From assembly GCA_039707465.1 (NCBI GenBank), contig CM077645.1, positions 146,626,503 to 146,690,502 on the forward strand: a DNA stretch of 64,000 nt, written 5' to 3'. The notes under the pieces are model-generated. The model made no database searches, was not told the DNA's origin, and saw only the letters and a program-made list of their open reading frames with translations. The stretch comes from Rhabdophis nuchalis (taxonomy: Eukaryota; Chordata; Lepidosauria; Squamata; Natricidae). Shown here piece after piece: positions 1 to 11,394 of the stretch (positions are counted from its first letter, which is position 1; each line of letters starts with the position of its first letter). A program made the translations under genes and the position numbers.

Positions 1-188
1 TGTCTCTTTCTTTCTTTCCCACTCTCTCTTTCTTTTTTTCTCTTTCTTTCCTTTATCTCTTTCTTTCTCTTTTTCTCTGTCTGTCTTTCTCTCTCTCTCT
101 CCCACTTTCTTTTTCTTTCTCTCTTTCTTTCTTTTTCTTTTTCTTTCTCTTTCTTTCCCTCTTTCCCCCCTCTCTTTCCCTATTTCTC

Positions 189-219
<31 letters not shown>

Positions 220-560
220 TTCTTTCTTTCCCTCTTTCTCTCTCATTCTCTTTCTTTATTTCTCTCTCTCTTTCTCTTTCTTTCTGTCTCTTTTCTTTCT
301 CTCTTTCTCTCTCTCTTTTTTCTCTTTCTTTCCTTTCTGTCTCTCTCTCTTTTTTCTCTTTCTCTCTGTCTGTCTTTCTTTCTCTCTTTCTTTCTCTCTC
401 TCCCACCTTCTTTTTTTTCTTTCTCTCTCTCTGTCTCTCTCTCCCTCCCACTCTCTGTCTCTCTGTGTGTGTCTGTCACTCTCTGGTTCCCCCCTCCCTC
501 CCTGTCTCTCTGTGTGTCTGTGCCTCTCTCTGTCTGTCTGTCTCCCCCCACACACACACA
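1..560. repeat. Pyrimidine-rich (TTTC)n/(CT)n microsatellite
   Basis: This is an almost uninterrupted C/T tract on the + strand ending in (CA)n near 548-565. It lies inside the hAT element and has a purine-rich mirror in the second copy at 45690-46485. Confidence 0.9.
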
Positions 561-1314
561 CACACAAACCTCCTCAGCTCCTGGAAGTAGCCTGATCGGC
601 CCGCCAGCCCGCTGGCTGTATTTACTCGCTCGCTCTCTCACCCATCCACCGGACGAAGGAAGCTGGCGTCCGATGGGTGAGCAAGCGAGCGAGCAACCGC
701 GGCCAGCGGGCCAGCGGATTGTTGGGCGCTGCCGCAACTTTCCTTACCCGCCCGCCGGCCAGTCGGCCACAGTTACTCACTCGCTCGCTCACCCACCGGA
801 CGCCAGCTTCCTTCGTCCGGTGGGTAGGTGAGCGAGCGAGTAACCGCAGGCGGTGGGCAGGCAGTTTCCTTGCCCGCCCACGCTTGCTTGTTCGCTCATT
901 CACCGGCGTCCCCGTCCCCGCCCCCCATCCCCGCCCGCCGCCTGCCCCGGCCGCCTGGCTGTGCGCTCTGCCAGGGGGCTGCCCCCTCCTCCTTCGACCT
1001 CACCTTTCCACGCTGATTGGCCCGAAGCGCATCCCCTTCCTTATCCCCGCGTCCGCTTTCTGCCTCGTCCAGCCTAGCGGTGCTCAAGAGGCACGGCTTC
1101 TGACTGCTCCTTCTCTGACGCCTTTCTCAGTCGCCTTCGGGCTTTACCTACAGCCGCTGCTGCCGCCGCCGCAGAGTGGGCCTGGGATGCCAAGACGGCG
1201 GCGGCGGCAGTATCGGTCTTTCCGGGTGTGCGGCTCCTGACTATCAAACGCGCCCCCCTTTACGGAGCCTCGCGCCCCCCTGGGGGGGCGCGCCCCACTA
1301 TTTGAGAAACGCTG
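1..1314 (-). mobile_element. hAT-type non-autonomous DNA transposon, cut by the window edge
   Basis: The segment is the reverse complement of most of the element at 44921-46860. It shares the pyrimidine tract, the GC-rich block with repeated inverted segments around 600-850, and the terminal inverted repeat. The terminus is at 1303-1314 (reverse complement begins CAGCGTTTCTCAAA, an hAT-Charlie-like end). It sits directly against LINE sequence at 1315, so the element inserted into that LINE. The other end lies left of the window, so its target duplication cannot be checked. Open frames through this block are composition artefacts. Confidence 0.8.
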
Positions 1315-3303
1315 GCTTACTGTCAGTACTGGGGAAACTCTACACCCGATTCCTCCTATCTAAACTGGAGCACTGGGTCGAGGAGGCAGGCCTTCTCAGA
1401 CACGAGCAGGTGGGGTTTAGAGCAGATCATTCTACCATCGACCATGCCCTGATCCTATACCATCTAGCCTTGAAATACTCTACCCCCAGGAAAGGCCAAC
1501 TTTGTGTTGCCTTCATAGATTTAAAGGCTGTCTTTGACAGCATACCCAGACATAAATTGTGGGACAAGCGTTCCTCCTGGGGCATTGACAAAAGACTACT
1601 TTGGCTCATTTCCCAACTGCACAAGTGGACGGAGGCAAAAGTGTGCCTTACCTCCCAAGGGGACCTTTCCAACGCCATCCCTGTTAACAAAAGAGTCAGA
1701 CAGGGCTGTATACTGGCACCCCTTCTCTTTAACCTATACATTAGTGATTGGAGAAGGGTGTTAATGAATCATCTGGATTATATTCATGCCACTAGATTAG
1801 CTGACTATAGGTGCCTGCTTTTGCTTTATGCCGATGACACGGCGATCCTTTCTTTTCCCGGGTGGGTTTGCTAAGGCCCCCTTAAAATTCTGTCCAATTA
1901 TTGTAGCGACAACCATTTGCAAATCAACCATCCTAAGTCCAAGATTATGATCTTTTCAAGAAGCAGGAAACTCTATCAATGGAAGCTTGAAGGCATACCA
2001 GTGGAACAGGTCCACAGATTTCAATATCTAGGCATTTTTTTCCAATTCAATGCCAAGTGGCTTGCACAGGTTGAGTCCCTTCGCAACAAGGCCAAGATCT
2101 CCTTGCATGCTGTCCTGCACTTTTTCTACTCGGAGGGTGCCCACCATATTCCCTCAGTATTAAAAGTATACAGGGCAAAGGTGATAGCTGCCATTACATA
2201 CGGCACTCCTCTTTGGGTCCTAGCAAATATTTCCCATCTTGAGTCTGTTCAAAGCCAGTTCCTAAGCTGCTTAATGGGAGTCCGCCCTTGTGTGAGTAAT
2301 GTCGCAATCCGTTTGGAATTGAGCATACCATCGCTCGATACCGTTCTGTGAAAACGTACAATTGGCTATTGGCTGGCCATGTAGGCCAGACTCCCAGACT
2401 ATTATTTAGGACAGTGCTTATGGCGGGATGACTTCCACAGCCCCTGGGCCCGCAATATCCACGCCAAACTCATGGAAATGCGATACCATTGAAGCCTTTA
2501 TACCTGGCCCCAATGCTGCTAAATCGTTGATATTCCAACGTTTGGATGACATCGAAAGGCAACAGAATTTGGCACTTGGTGTAGGAATTTGTTCTCCATT
2601 CTCTCTCGGCATTATTCCCCTGACGCACCCCCCTAAATATCTCTCTGAGCTATCCTCCATTAAATACAGGCTGGCATTTCTAAAGGCACGGTTTAGCGTG
2701 ATCCCCTCGAATGCCATCGATAGCAGACTTTCGGGGGGTGTAAAGCCCACCCACTGTTCAAGTGACGGTCGATTCCTGGAATCACTAACTCACATTGTAT
2801 TCACATGCCCCTATTACCAGGAGGAAAGAGTACAACTTATTTCCCCTGTTTGCCAAAGATTTCCTGGACTAACTAGAAATCATAGTCTTTGCCTTTTACT
2901 CTAGGACACTGACTCGAGGACCACACTGAAGGTTGCAAAAATTTTTGCTGCAGTCTTGGCACGTAAGAACCGTGGGAAGGGTCAGGTTGGTCCCACTGGC
3001 TGAGGCCAGTCGTACTGACAGTTTGCAGCGTACCACTTGGTGGCTGCATCAGGTGCTGATATGTAGATCTCATGAAAACCTTTACACGGTATCTACTATT
3101 TATGCCCAATTTGAACTGATCATACTCCTAAAGCATAGATTTAAATTTCCATAACGGTTAGATGGTACGGTCGACAGTATGGTCTTCGTCATCGATTTTG
3201 CCTGTTGTCTCCCACCCTTCAGTGGGGCTTGGCTGTATATGCCCATGTGATTTGTTTATCTTGTTTTCTGGTCCATGGCCGCAATAAAGTTTTATTATTA
3301 TTG
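1315..3303 (+). mobile_element. Degraded RLE-type (R4/Dong-like) LINE
   Basis: Translation gives reverse transcriptase motifs in order: a GF..DHSTIDHAL segment, AFIDLKAVFDSI, RQGCILAPLLFNLYI, the catalytic YADD at 1827-1838, and a KSKIMIF / YLGIFFQ region. An in-frame stop near 1872 and a frame change near 2350-2430 break the frame, so it is dead. The 3' end is AATAAAGTTTTATTATTATT. Clade placement (R4/Dong rather than CR1 or L1) is from motif memory and is moderate. The 5' part is displaced or missing because the hAT element abuts at 1314. Confidence 0.75.
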
Positions 3304-5330
3304 CAGGCAGACGTATCTCTCAGTATACAATTGATTTGGGACTCAAGAGGATTAACATTTCATCTTTATCAGAATAGAGCTACCCCCTGTTTGGGGTAAC
3401 ACGCTCCCTCCTTCACCAGAGGCCGCGGGAAGCCCCTCTGCAGGGACGAGCAGAGGAATTTGGGATTTATCTGCAGGACAAAATCACTCGGATTCGGAAT
3501 GAGTTACCCTCCATCGAGAGTGGCCTGGCCGGATTGCCTGAGGCTGGTCTTGAGGTGCCATTCTGGGAGGAATTTGACTTTGTTACTACCGAGGATATGG
3601 ACAAGTTGTCAAAGAAACTTAAGGCTACCACATGTTTATTGGACCCGTGTCCCTCCTGGCTTGTACTGGCATCCTGGGAGACGACACGAGGCTGGCTCCA
3701 GGAGATTGTCAACGCCTCTTTGAGTGAGGGGTCCTTGCCTGCCGTCTTGAAAGAGGCGGTGGTAAGGCCCCTCATCAAGAAGCCGTCCCTGGATCCAGCA
3801 TTATTGGAGAACTATCGTCCAGTCTCCAACATTCACTTTCTAGCGAAGGTTGTTGAGAATGTGGTGGCCCAACAGTTTCCGCGACACTTGGAGGAAATTG
3901 ATTATCTAGACCCGCGCCAGTCCGGCTTCCGACCCGGTCACAGCACCGAGACGGCATTGGTCGCGTTGGTGGATGATCTCTGGAGGGCACGGGATAGAGG
4001 TTATTCCTCTATCCTTGTCCTGTTAGACCTCTCAGCGGCTTTTGATACCATCGACCCTGGTATCCTATTGCACCGACTGGGGAGGTTGGGGGTGGGAGGC
4101 ACCGTTCTATGGTGGTTCTCGTCCTACCTCTCTGGTCGGTCGCAATATGTGTTGACAGGAGGGCAGAGGTCGACCTCGAGACCCCTCTTATGCGGGGTTC
4201 CTCAGGGGTCGGTCCTCTCACCCCTTCTGTTCAACACATATATGAAGCCGCTGGGCGAGATCATCGGTGGTTTTGGGGTGGGATATCATCTGTACGCTGA
4301 TGACACTCAGCTGTACATATCCACCCCAGACCACCCCAACGATGCCGCCGAGGTGCTGTCCCGGTGTTTGGAGGCCGTACGGATCTGGATGGGTAGTAAC
4401 AAACTCAGACTCAACCTGTCCAGGATCGAGTGGCTGTGGTTTCCGGCACCCGGGTTCAGCCAGATTACTCCAACTCTGGCCATTGGGGGCGAAACACTGG
4501 CCCCCGTGGAGAGGGCGCGCAATTTGGGTGTCCTCCTGGATTCCCGGCTGTCTATGGAGGACCATGTGGTAGCCGTGGCCAGGGGGGCGTTTCACCAGGT
4601 ACGTCTGATGCGCCAATTGCGCCCCTTACTGGACCGCACAGTCACTCAAGCACTCGTGACATCCCGGCTCGACTACTGTAATGCTCTCTACATGGGGCTT
4701 CCCTTGAGGTGCACTCGAAAGCTACAGCTAGTCCAGAATGCAGCCGCGCAGGTGATTACGGGAGCTCCTAGACGCTCCCATATAACACCGATCCTGCACG
4801 AGCTGCACTGGCTTCCTGTGGTCTTTCGGGTGCGCTTCAAAGTTTTGACGACTATCTTTAAATCGCTCCATGGCTCGGGGCCTAGTTATATGCGAGACCG
4901 TCTCCTGCCCCATACATCCCTACGGCCGATCCGCTCCCACAGAGAGGGCCTTCTCAGGGTGCCGTCGGCCGGGCAATGCCGGTTGGCGACACCCAGGGGA
5001 AGGACCTTCTCTGTGGCGGGCTCTACCCTCTGGAACGACCTGCCCCCTGAACTTCGTACCATCTCGGACCTCCGCCTCTTCCGCCAGTGTCTAAAGACAC
5101 ATCTTTTTCAGCAAGCCGGCCTAGCGTTACCTCCCGTTGGGGCTATTTTAGATAGTTTTAAATTGGGGTTTTAATCTGGTTTTAGCATAGGATTGTTTTC
5201 TAGTAATTTAATATGCTTTTAAATTTTGTATACTCTGTCTTATATGCTTTTAAATTCCTGTGCGCCGCCCTGGGTCCCTCGTGGAGAAGGGCGGGATATA
5301 AATCGAATTAAAATAAAAAAAATAAAAAAA
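3304..5330 (+). mobile_element. L2-clade LINE, 5'-truncated
   Basis: LINE sequence is recognisable from about 3390, where it parallels 48250-48330 of another copy, to the tail at about 5330. The tail motif (CCGCCCTGGGTCCCT ... GGGATATAAAT followed by A-rich repeats) recurs at the ends of the other L2 copies listed here. The stretch 3304-3390 has no recognised content. This is the least damaged L2 in the window. Confidence 0.8.
3534..5174 (+). CDS. L2-type LINE reverse transcriptase, open over 546 codons
   Basis: An uninterrupted frame encodes a reverse transcriptase lacking the N-terminal endonuclease. Visible motifs are CLLDPCPSWL (about residue 40, typical of L2-like LINEs), [46 protein letters not shown] and the catalytic YADD (Y254-D257). 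A C-terminal connection region follows (LDYCNALYMGLPLR, LHWLPV.FRVRFKVL, WNDLPPELR). The chosen ATG is only the first Met in the frame; the real protein would start far upstream. Its role would be target-primed reverse transcription for the element. The element is 5'-truncated, so expression is doubtful, but the lack of stops suggests a young insertion. Confidence 0.75.
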   Translation: MPEAGLEVPFWEEFDFVTTEDMDKLSKKLKATTCLLDPCPSWLVLASWETTRGWLQEIVNASLSEGSLPAVLKEAVVRPLIKKPSLDPALLENYRPVSNIHFLAKVVENVVAQQFPRHLEEIDYLDPRQSGFRPGHSTETALVALVDDLWRARDRGYSSILVLLDLSAAFDTIDPGILLHRLGRLGVGGTVLWWFSSYLSGRSQYVLTGGQRSTSRPLLCGVPQGSVLSPLLFNTYMKPLGEIIGGFGVGYHLYADDTQLYISTPDHPNDAAEVLSRCLEAVRIWMGSNKLRLNLSRIEWLWFPAPGFSQITPTLAIGGETLAPVERARNLGVLLDSRLSMEDHVVAVARGAFHQVRLMRQLRPLLDRTVTQALVTSRLDYCNALYMGLPLRCTRKLQLVQNAAAQVITGAPRRSHITPILHELHWLPVVFRVRFKVLTTIFKSLHGSGPSYMRDRLLPHTSLRPIRSHREGLLRVPSAGQCRLATPRGRTFSVAGSTLWNDLPPELRTISDLRLFRQCLKTHLFQQAGLALPPVGAILDSFKLGF

Positions 5331-5335
5331 ATAAA

Positions 5336-5925
5336 AGGACCTTGGAGGTCTTCTTGTCCCAACCACCTGCTGAAGCAGAAGACGCTATACCATTTCAGAC
5401 AATTGGCTATCCAATCTCTTCTTTAAAACCTGTGATGAAATGCCCACAACTTCTGAAGGAAAGTTATTCCACTGGTTAATTGTTCTTATTGTTAAGACGT
5501 TTTTGCTTAATTCCAGATTGCTTTTCTCCTTGATTAGTTTCCATCCATTCTTCCTTGTCTTGCCATTTGGTGCTTTGGAAAATAGGTTGACACCCCCCCC
5601 CGCCGCCTCTTCTTTGTGGCATCCTCTCAAATACTGGAGTACTGCTATTATGTCACCCCAGCCCAGCCCTTCTTTCCTCTAGACTGGCCATATCCAAATC
5701 CTTCAACCGTTCTTCATTTATTTTAGTCTCCAGGACTTTAATCATCTTCATTGCTCTTTTCTCCACTTTTTCCAAAATCTTAACAGCATCTTTGTAATGC
5801 GGTGACCAAAACGGGATGCAGTATTCCAGGTGTGGTCTTACCAAGAATGTATAAAATGGTATTAGTTTTCCACATAGCCACTTAATTTGCCTTTTTTACA
5901 GCACCCTAATGGACTGGTCTCATTC
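5336..5925 (-). mobile_element. CR1 LINE 3' fragment
   Basis: Read on the - strand, it encodes the CR1 C-terminal signature ([31 protein letters not shown] ... [16 protein letters not shown]). It abuts the L2 tail at about 5330. Frameshifts show it is inactive. Confidence 0.8.
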
Positions 5926-6387
5926 TATAGCTGATTTTTGGAACTCAGACCACATGTAATGACCAATTTCATTGTAATTTTATTACAATCGTATTACAAT
6001 GACAATAAAAATTATTATTATTATTATGTAACTTCCCAACAGAGCAGTTTGGCAGTAGGACTATTTCCCCTTGGAGTTGACCGGCTGTATTCAAGGCAGA
6101 GCTAGAATGCTTTGAGTTGGATTCCTGCATCAAAGGTGGATTGGACTCATTGAACCTTTCCACAGTTCTGACTACATGCATGCTTAGACTGTTGGTATAG
6201 AGTGCACTGAACCACAAATTAGTCATTTCAGCTTACATGTTGTGAGAGTCCAGGTACTGTAGTTATTATATGAATTATGTGAATTGAGAAAACTTAATTG
6301 AGAAAGCATGCTACGTAAACACCTTCAGGTAAATTAGAAAATTAGCCAAAGTATATGATAGATTAATTGGTGACTCGGCTGTGACTT
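5926..6387. other. Intergenic, no gene
   Basis: It holds a short LINE-type tail (TGACAATAAAAATTATTATT near 5999-6026). I recognise nothing else. Confidence 0.5.
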
Positions 6388-6732
6388 GGCAGTGGCTCAG
6401 TGACTAAAACGCTGAGCTTCTTGATTGAAAGGTCGCCAGTTTTGCGGTTCAAATCCCTAGCGCCACATAACAGAGTGAGCTTCTGTTACTTGTCCCAGCT
6501 TCTGCAGTTCGAAAGCATGTAAAAATGCAAGTAGAAAAAATAGGAGCCACCTTTGGTGGGAAGGTAACAGTGTTCCGTGCACCTTTGGCATTTAGTCATG
6601 CTGGCCACATGACCACGGAGACATCTTCAGACAGTGCTGGCTCTTTGGCTTTGAAACGGAGATGCGCACCACGCCCTAGAGTCGGGAACGACTAGCACAT
6701 ATATCCATTTAATCTATCACCTTTACCTATGA
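6388..6732 (+). mobile_element. tRNA-derived SINE
   Basis: The 5' part is tRNA-like, with an A box near CAGTGGCTCAGTG (6391) and a B box GCGGTTCAAATCCC (about 6444-6457). A conserved SINE body follows (ATGTAAAAATGCAAGTAGAAAAAATAG at 6518, in part) and an end near CTAGAGTCGGGAACGACTAGC. This matches a common squamate SINE as I remember it. Confidence 0.75.
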
Positions 6733-7422
6733 TAGATTAAAGGGAGAATACGCAAAATCATTCATTAAAGTATTCTCTAACCTGTATATGTACAGTTTCA
6801 AAAAGAAATACTAAAGCAAAGTTGAAGCCACAATGTATAAATACTTTATTTTGATGGTCCAGAGTCAATCATATTTAATTGGGTTCATTGAAATCAGTGG
6901 GATACGTTAATCATGAATTGTATAATTAAGATTTAATCAAGATCCAGCTGATAATAATAATCCATGATACTAGTATATTATATTATGTCTTAAATAATTA
7001 TGGGAGGAACTAAGATGATGATACACTTGCAGCTTCTGAAATCAGCTCCTGGCTTGCAATAGCCCTCACCACTTCTGTCTTAACCCAATGCCCCCAAAAT
7101 TCCACTCTAGGCTAGAAAAAAACATGGACAAGCTCCAGCAATTTATTGGAACCCAGAAATCTAACAAGGTGGATGAGGATTGACTCTTACCCACCCACCA
7201 TATCTAGTAACGTCAGTACAGGTATTCCTCATCTTATGATTACAATTGAGCCCAAAATTTCTGTTGGCAGTTTTAAGTGAGTTTTGTAGAGATTAGCCAT
7301 ATCAGCAGGCCAGCAGTGGTTGTATCCAGGCATCCATAAGCAATGAATTTAAATAATGTTGATTTTTTTAGGTTCCTTTATTATTAATCTATCTAGCAGT
7401 AGTTTTCCTCCCCAGTTAAATA
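6733..7422. other. Intergenic, little recognised
   Basis: A partial end of the ACAGGTAGTCCTC-type terminal-repeat transposon is visible at about 7218-7290. Otherwise this is AT-rich sequence without genes. Confidence 0.45.
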
Positions 7423-8030
7423 ACATGGGGCTCCCCTTGAGGTGCACCCGGAGGCTTCAGTTGGTCCAGAACGCAGCCGCGCGAGCAATAATGGGAACCT
7501 CAAGGTTTACCCACGTAACACCACTCTTGTGCGAGCTGCACTGGCTACCTGTCGTCTTTCGGGTGCGCTTCAAGGTGTTAAGTCATCATCTTCAAAGCGC
7601 TCCATGGCTCGGGACCTAGCTATCTGCGGGATCGGATCCTGCCCCATACATCCTCACGGCCGATTCGCTCCCACAGAGAGGGACTTCTCCGGGTGCCGTC
7701 CACTAGACTTTGTCAGTGGGCGACGCCCAGGGGAAGGGCCTTCTCTGTGGCGGGCCCAGCCCTCTGGAACGACCTTCCCCCCGATATTAGGACAACTACG
7801 GACCTCCACTCCTTCCGTTTAAAATTAAAGACACACTTTTTTCGCCTGGCCGGCCTTGGGTAGTCTCTTTTAAGGTTAGGGGTTTTAGGGGTAGTTTTAG
7901 TTTATGGGTTTTTAGCGCAGGACTAATTTAATTCATTTTTAATTTTGTATTCTGTCTGTGGTTTTATCTGTATTTTTAATTGCCTGTGCCCCGCCTCGAG
8001 TCCCTTTGGGGAGAGAGAGCGGGATATAAA

Positions 8031-8072
<42 letters not shown>
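7423..8072 (+). mobile_element. L2 LINE 3' fragment with (ATT)n tail
   Basis: Homologous to the C-terminal RT region and 3' UTR of the 3304-5330 copy (ATGGGGCTCCCCTTGAGG, CACTGGCTACCTGTCGTC, GACTTCTCCGGGTGCC). It ends in GGGATATAAA and 14 or so ATT units (8031-8072). Confidence 0.85.
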
Positions 8073-8074
<2 letters not shown>

Positions 8075-8886
8075 GATCAGTTCTGCAGCATGGGAATTTT
8101 GAGAACATCGTGAAGCAGAGGACTAGAAATGGTTTAACGGGTGATTTCTCAAATAAAAAGTAAGTTAAAAAAAAAAACCTTACCAGGTGCAACCTGGTAC
8201 TGTCCCAACATCAATTGTATGCAATCAAATGAGATTCATCAGTTCCTTTCTAGGGGGTGAAAAGATTTTTCTGTACTGTGAGAACTACCAGACGTGGACT
8301 ACAAAAATGTCAGAAAAAATGGGCTTGCTGTAGTTCTTTGCTGCCATTTAATTAGTGTATTTATAGCCCACAAACTGTAAATATCAGAAACTTCTATTTT
8401 CCTCCCACTCTTTCAGGGTGCTTTTTGAAATGCATCCTAGTTTGTTCCTTGCCAACAATGGGTATTCGTTTCCTTTTTGTATTTCAAGCCATCTTCTGCA
8501 GTGGAATCTTTAGAAGCTATGAGAAAGTGACACCCATCCAAGCATTATTGGCAGGTGAGAGTTTCTTAAAGAAATCAAAGCTTTCATTCACCCATCTGGG
8601 GAATATGTGTGAAAGGCCTATTTCCTGAGTTTCTGTCCAACGATGGGTTGCACTCCTTCAGGGCCTGTGTTTAGTTCTGTTTTTTCCACCTTCACTAAGG
8701 GGTTAGGAAGAGTCATGCCACATTAAGAATATCAGGTCCAATGGTTGAGCAGTTGTTTTCCAAAAAAACAACTGCTCATGGAGGAGATAATAGTCCTTTT
8801 CTGCCATTTACTCTCTAGTAGCTTGTCCAGGCAGTCTCTAAAAATCTGACATGATTGAACAGAAGAGGAAAAACTAGTATTTAAAG
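8073..8886. other. Intergenic, nothing recognised
   Basis: AT-rich sequence without a supportable gene, RNA gene or repeat that I can name. Confidence 0.5.
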
Positions 8887-9009
8887 CAGGGGTGGGGAAC
8901 GATGGCCCTTTTGGGACTTGTGGACTTCAACTCCCAGAATTCCTGAGCCAGCCATGCTTCTGGGAGTTGAAGACCACCAGTCATGAGGGGCCATCATTCC
9001 CCTCTCCTG
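8887..9009. mobile_element. Palindromic hAT-like MITE
   Basis: The arms fold back (GTGGACTTCAACTCCCAGAA against TTCTGGGAGTTGAAG). It starts CAGGGGTGGGG and ends CTCTCCTG. Flanks ATTTAAAG (8879-8886) and ATTTTAAG (9010-9017) form an 8-bp target duplication with one mismatch. Confidence 0.8.
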
Positions 9010-9187
9010 ATTTTAAGAATGTGGCCTATAGTTTTACAAAAAAACCATCAAGAGGAAAAGCCATTGATAACTAGTTCCTGATTTTTTAAAAAAAAGGTAT
9101 TTACTCTCGTAAATGTCTTTAAAAAAAAACATGTTAAAAAACAGATTAAAAAAAACATGATATAGATTGAAATAATAGAGAATAAAT

Positions 9188-10255
9188 CAGGAGTGGGCTG
9201 CTTGGGGTTCACAGGCAGTGGCGTAGCGTGGGTTGTCAGCACCCGGGGCAAGGCAAGTAATTTGTGCCCCCTAACCCTCCCCCAGATAGTCCCTCGCTCC
9301 GCTTTCAAACCACAATAAAAGTGGGAAGAGACGGAAAAGTGCGCGCATCGGGGGCGGGGGGGAGTGGGAGGGGACGCCCTGCGCGGGGAGGGGGCGCAGC
9401 GCTGGAGGGTCCCGGGGGGAAAGGGTGGGGGCGGAGGGGGATGAGGAGCGGAAGGGGGTGTCTGGCGGGGGGGGCGTTCCTCCTCCCCCCTCCTCCTGCT
9501 CGGCCGGGGTGTCAATTTGCAGCAGGAGCTCCTCCTCCGCCTCCTCCTCCTTCCCGGCCCCTCGCTCGCATTCTCGACCCTCCCCGGGTGGGCTGAGCAG
9601 GGGACCCCTTCGGCCGCCGGAGCGAGCGACTTCCACCCGGGCTCTCTCTGCCGCCTCCACCCAGGCTTCCCCGTTCGGCGCCGCCTGGCCTTTTCCCGCC
9701 TCTCCGCGCTCCCTCGATGCCGCAGGAGGGGAAGCTCTGTGGCGCCTCTGCCTCCCTTCCCGCGAGTGTCAAAACTTTGTCGGGGCGGCGGCGGCGGCGG
9801 GACGGGGCTGAGGCGGGAGGCCGGCCTGAGGCAGGTGGGGTGCGCGGTGCGAGCGCGCCCCCCCCAGATGTTGCGCCCGGTGCGCCCGGCCCCCCCTGCA
9901 CCCCCCACGCTACGCCTCTGTTCACAGGAGAACCTCTAGCTAAGATTCTGTGCAGTTTGGAGAACCCCCAAATCCCACTCCTAGCTGCCCCTGCCCAGGA
10001 GCCCCCACGTGGCCTGTTTTGGATGCAGGTAAATGCAGAGTGCATGCAGAGGCTCGGGGAGTGTGAAAAATGGGCCTACGAGAAGTTTGGGTCATTTTCG
10101 CCCAACCAGAGGCTCAAGGAAAGCCTCTGGAGTTCGGGGAGGGCAAAAATGCCCCCCTGTGGTGCAGGACACTGACTAGGCCATGCCCACCCTGGCCACA
10201 TTCACCCAGTAACTGGGCAGAGAACCCTTGCTAAAAAATTTGAAGCCCACCCCTG
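9188..10255. mobile_element. Outer hAT-like element carrying a nested hAT
   Basis: Terminal repeats are CAGGAGTGGGCTGC (9188) and GAAGCCCACCCCTG (ending 10255), which are inverted copies with few mismatches. Removal of 9216-9920 plus one target copy restores a continuous element. The outer target duplication is not clear. Confidence 0.6.
9216..9920. mobile_element. GC- and CpG-rich hAT element, 705 bp
   Basis: Ends are CAGTGGCGTAGCGTGGG and CCCACGCTACGCCTCTG. Perfect 8-bp duplications TTCACAGG flank it at 9208-9215 and 9921-9928. The high CpG content makes it look like a CpG island, and long spurious open frames cross it on both strands. Confidence 0.9.
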
Positions 10256-10276
10256 AGTAAGATGAATTGATTAAAA

Positions 10277-10411
10277 CAGGGGTCTCCAACCTTTGCAACT
10301 TTAAGTCTGAAGGACTTCAGCTCCCAGACTTCTCCAGCCAGCTTTGCTGGCTGGAGAAGTCTGGGAGCTGAAGTCCTTCAGACTTAAAGTTGCAAAGGTT
10401 GGAGACCCCTG
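10277..10411. mobile_element. Palindromic hAT MITE, 135 bp
   Basis: The two halves are near-perfect inverted copies about 65 nt long, starting CAGGGGTCTCCAACC and ending in its complement. Perfect 8-bp duplications GATTAAAA lie at 10269-10276 and 10412-10419. Confidence 0.92.
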
Positions 10412-10419
10412 GATTAAAA

Positions 10420-11394
10420 TAGCAGACATCTTCCATTGGCATTTTATGCATTTGCTTACTTCTTCACTCAGACCTCAACATCTAAGATGAAAATGTATTT
10501 TTTAAACAAAAATGGATAGTGGCACGGAAAGGAAGTAATAAGATTTTATTGGCCCAGAAGTCCACAGTAGGAGGATAAGGAGGCCACATGACAAAACATG
10601 CATCACAATTTCATTAATAATGCAAGACAAAACAGTGTTTGTATTCAATCACAAGATGTCTTAATAAATCTATATGACTGTCCAACTTGCAATTCCTCAA
10701 TCTAGAAATGAGGACAACCAAATTATAGTATATCCAACCACAATCACATTCCAAACCATTAGCAAATGGGCCTATCCAATATCCTTGGCCAATATCTAGG
10801 AGAAGAGTCAAGTTTTCAAGGTCTCAGAAATTTAGTGGGAGCTATCCAAATCTTGGGGGATGGGTGTCATTCTATATAGTAGATGCTTTGTCAGAAAAGG
10901 CATGCCTCTTAGATCCCACCAGCTGACACTGCTTTATCAAGGGGGACCTGAAGCACTCTCACTAAATCAAATCTTGTGTAATAAGGGGGGGGGGAAATTA
11001 TAATTGGTTTCCCCCATAAGGAATGGGATCATATGCTGTGAAGGGCTTTTTGGGTTCTAACCAGTATCATGAATTGCACCTGATAACCTACCGGCAGCTG
11101 CTGCAATTCACAAAGGAGAGAGATTTCACAGATATACCATGGTGCATTCATAACTACCAGCAGAACTGCATTCTGGATTGTCTCCAAGGGGCACCTCTAT
11201 GTATGGAATGGAAGGCTTTCCTAGTCATTGTGCCATATGCCCCCAAATGTTCAAGACTGCCCCTTCCCCATTGCCCACCCATTCTTTCTGGGTACTGAGC
11301 ACTGCCATGGAAGGTGCCCAGATGTGGGGAGCTCTAAACTCCGTAGTCACTTAGTCTTGCTAGAGTTAATCCAAAGTCTGTTCTTCTCCATCCA
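10420..11394. other. Intergenic, nothing recognised
   Basis: No gene or nameable repeat is seen. A G run lies at 10985-10992. Confidence 0.5.

Noticed and set aside
9048..9908. A 286-codon - strand protein and overlapping long frames
   Set aside because: They lie in the GC-rich hAT 9216-9920, are Pro/Arg-rich low complexity, and occur in several frames at once.
9216..9920. CpG-island promoter
   Set aside because: Terminal inverted repeats and perfect 8-bp duplications show it is a transposon; no gene starts follow.
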